Below are positions 36,801 to 37,357 of a stretch of DNA of 37,357 nt, piece by piece (the first letter of the stretch is position 1; every line of letters starts with the position of its first letter). Source of the stretch: Paludibacteraceae bacterium (GTDB lineage: Bacteria > Bacteroidota > Bacteroidia > Bacteroidales > Paludibacteraceae); the NCBI GenBank assembly GCA_905234685.1, contig CAJOIR010000019.1, positions 1 to 37,357 on the forward strand, given 5' to 3'. The notes under the pieces are model-generated. The model worked only from the letters and a program-made list of their open reading frames with translations. It ran no database searches and was not told the DNA's origin. Position numbers and translations under genes: made by a program.

Positions 36801-37357
36801 TTTGCTGTAAAGGCATACGCAGTTGACGAAGAGGCTACTGTGGAGTTTGCAGACGGTACAGTAGCACATCTGCTGGGTGCTCCGTTCGGACAAGAGATAG
36901 GACAAGACCCCTACCCTGTGCTGAACGACAAACCGTTGTACATGCTCTCAGTAATCGGACAAAATGATACGACAACATCTTTCGTTACCGAGACTACATT
37001 GCCTGACACCGTGTGGATTAACAATATCTACGGCGGCTACTTTAATGCTGAAGGCAAGAAGGTTACCGAGGTGAAGAGCGATACAATTGTCACTCTCATG
37101 ATTGACGTGAAACCTCTCACCGGTGCTGCCACATTTGAGGAGCGCACCTTCAAGCCTGAGACCGCATGGTATGGTGACCCTGACTTTGCAGATGATGAGA
37201 ACTACTGGAATTCCGGTGACTATATCTTCTCAACCTATTGGGACAACTGGGGTGCTTCGGGCATCTTCTACTATGATGTCACCATGGCAAACCTCACTGG
37301 CAAAGAGTTCGGTTGGAGCAATCCGTACTACGACCAGTACAGCGCCGCAGGAGGTGC
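33846..37357 (+). CDS. Giant secreted protein with Ig-like, GLUG-like and DUF4465 domains, partial at the right edge
   Basis: ATG at 33846 opens a frame with no stop through the window end (1,170 codons seen). Signal peptide MRKLFLSVILVMTSVMWLTA. Then beta-rich regions, including a Big_2-like stretch (TLHALGNGAAIVTVTYD, about 355), a PEGA-like segment (LKINVTPSDAYVMLTDYAG, about 661) and GLUG-like repeats at about 808-971 (FDGQNHTIDSLYI, YQGLFGYVQGG, MGGVAGYTNG, YAGGITAN). From about residue 1095 a segment (TFEERTFKPETAWYG, YIFSTYWDNWG, FYYDVTMANLTGKEFGW) resembles the start of a second DUF4465 domain. It follows the FN3/DUF4465 gene by 22 bases on the same strand and is probably co-transcribed in the riboswitch operon. 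Function and full length are unknown; a large surface protein that presents a cobalamin-binding-type domain is plausible. Confidence 0.85.
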   Translation, partial: MRKLFLSVILVMTSVMWLTAANVKVTMNAVSTTMKLAEKTTGDAVDVGEPASRVYNFSVAMGTYVLTAYDTDGTTVNGTLEIKVSDDDLDLKVFTITTYATNSGWAYGTDYAISASAISREGGELVITLGDSKTAGRKTFLVLNGNTYFCDLMPSAARKAEGYTTLYKTGTVTANTNATGAIPKATIATVTAPADATVFVGRKTAHFVSFIEIPCDSTKGNVHYYTVAQGSDYNYRVSRAGGLTQGGVFSASATVAPEITVSDADFAAKSPKWIDHDVKSNGGYNVADLFLNINAQEHLKLTMGQSYDLLPLRNWEVVNSITANYFIEPDYHYTVTDLNGVESSSVVTVDADGTLHALGNGAAIVTVTYDAICLKGMAGGDYWSAIWPENTGVFVVTVGDAPTGINLGMTINETNTTTYKLAGTAYDADFDVLYFAEGNDAGYNYTFKPTGVTSVRVAYPTLGENAATYHGFGSEGVTYNSETGEYTVKVKFGKQIVQLTNASGVSEYQVLVGKPVHIEATAAGRAQTGNFQPGDVVTVQLSGLYHPANKLAGVHNFNATTVYKHEGTELKSASNQYTFCSAPTAQAVTVTLPADMDVAAASNEYKLEEGFIRAGGFGDPIGNHRNTSKKFGRGPNFTAISQTAIFGALPPITLPLRERVQKQLKINVTPSDAYVMLTDYAGNQMTTTDGVYNITTADYNYTITKTGYHTVKGVAHITDANEALTTINITMEAIDATDTSWDGVTTDYVPETEGDWYLIKSGYHMAWFASKVNNGTRDIYGKLMNDISLGGYNWTPAGGSTSTKAFTGKFDGQNHTIDSLYINSTATYQGLFGYVQGGEISKLTVKGEVTTTGSYAAGIAAYLNASKMTDCYNFAAVNAASNMGGVAGYTNGTTTIDRCANFADITATGNYAGGITANTMNKNVVIQNCYNTGNITGANYVAGITANMQQAATVKSVYNVGTIKGTGANVGAIRGHKTNGTFDKIFAVKAYAVDEEATVEFADGTVAHLLGAPFGQEIGQDPYPVLNDKPLYMLSVIGQNDTTTSFVTETTLPDTVWINNIYGGYFNAEGKKVTEVKSDTIVTLMIDVKPLTGAATFEERTFKPETAWYGDPDFADDENYWNSGDYIFSTYWDNWGASGIFYYDVTMANLTGKEFGWSNPYYDQYSAAGG

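Noticed and set aside
35811-36905. 364-codon open frame on the minus strand
   Set aside because: Antisense to the GLUG-like repeat region of the partial giant protein. The Cys/His/Val-rich translation is typical of a shadow of repeated Gly/Thr/Asn codons.

Overview
The window comes from a member of the Bacteroidales (Bacteroidota), probably Prevotella-like or a close relative. The evidence is type IX secretion (T9SS) C-terminal sorting domains on at least six proteins, four promoters with the Bacteroidota -7 element TAnnTTTG, a surface lipoprotein of BtuG type, and a Wza/Wzc-type polysaccharide export pair. I see no transposases, tRNA or rRNA genes and no CRISPR array. The genus is inferred.

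Region 1 (1-1898, minus strand) is the promoter-proximal end of a polysaccharide export locus: its own promoter, a Wza-like outer-membrane export lipoprotein and a Wzc/Wzz-like chain-length protein that runs off the left edge. Region 2 (2043-13696, minus strand) is a tight five-gene operon with a well-formed promoter at its head. It encodes a small outer-membrane beta-barrel, a related barrel fused to two carboxypeptidase-regulatory-like domains and an OmpA peptidoglycan-binding domain, two large paralogous T9SS adhesin-like proteins, and a C10 (streptopain-family) cysteine protease with a T9SS tail. Region 3 (13827-24860, minus strand) is a single giant gene of about 3,617 residues with its own promoter and terminator. 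It has ten fibronectin-III domains alternating with jelly-roll (MAM-like) domains, five GCDS repeats and a T9SS tail. Region 4 (24984-27103, minus strand) is htpG (Hsp90) with its terminator.

Region 5 (27104-27764) is a 661-base divergent control region between htpG and a cobalamin operon. It holds two inverted repeats near htpG, five 11-base T-tract repeats in perfect head-to-tail order, a Bacteroidota promoter, a cobalamin riboswitch and further RNA structure after the B12 box. Region 6 (27765-37357, plus strand) is the riboswitch-controlled operon: a BtuB-type TonB receptor, a BtuG-type surface lipoprotein, an unnamed secreted protein with an acidic Ca-binding-like loop, a DUF4465/FN3 protein, and a giant protein with GLUG-like repeats that ends in what looks like a second DUF4465 domain, cut by the right edge.

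The most interesting part is region 6. A vitamin B12 capture operon appears to use T9SS-exported accessory proteins in place of some of the usual surface lipoproteins, and it carries two consecutive DUF4465 proteins plus one unnamed family. Second is region 2, where an envelope anchor (barrel-OmpA fusion), adhesin-like proteins and a protease are co-transcribed as if they form one surface system.
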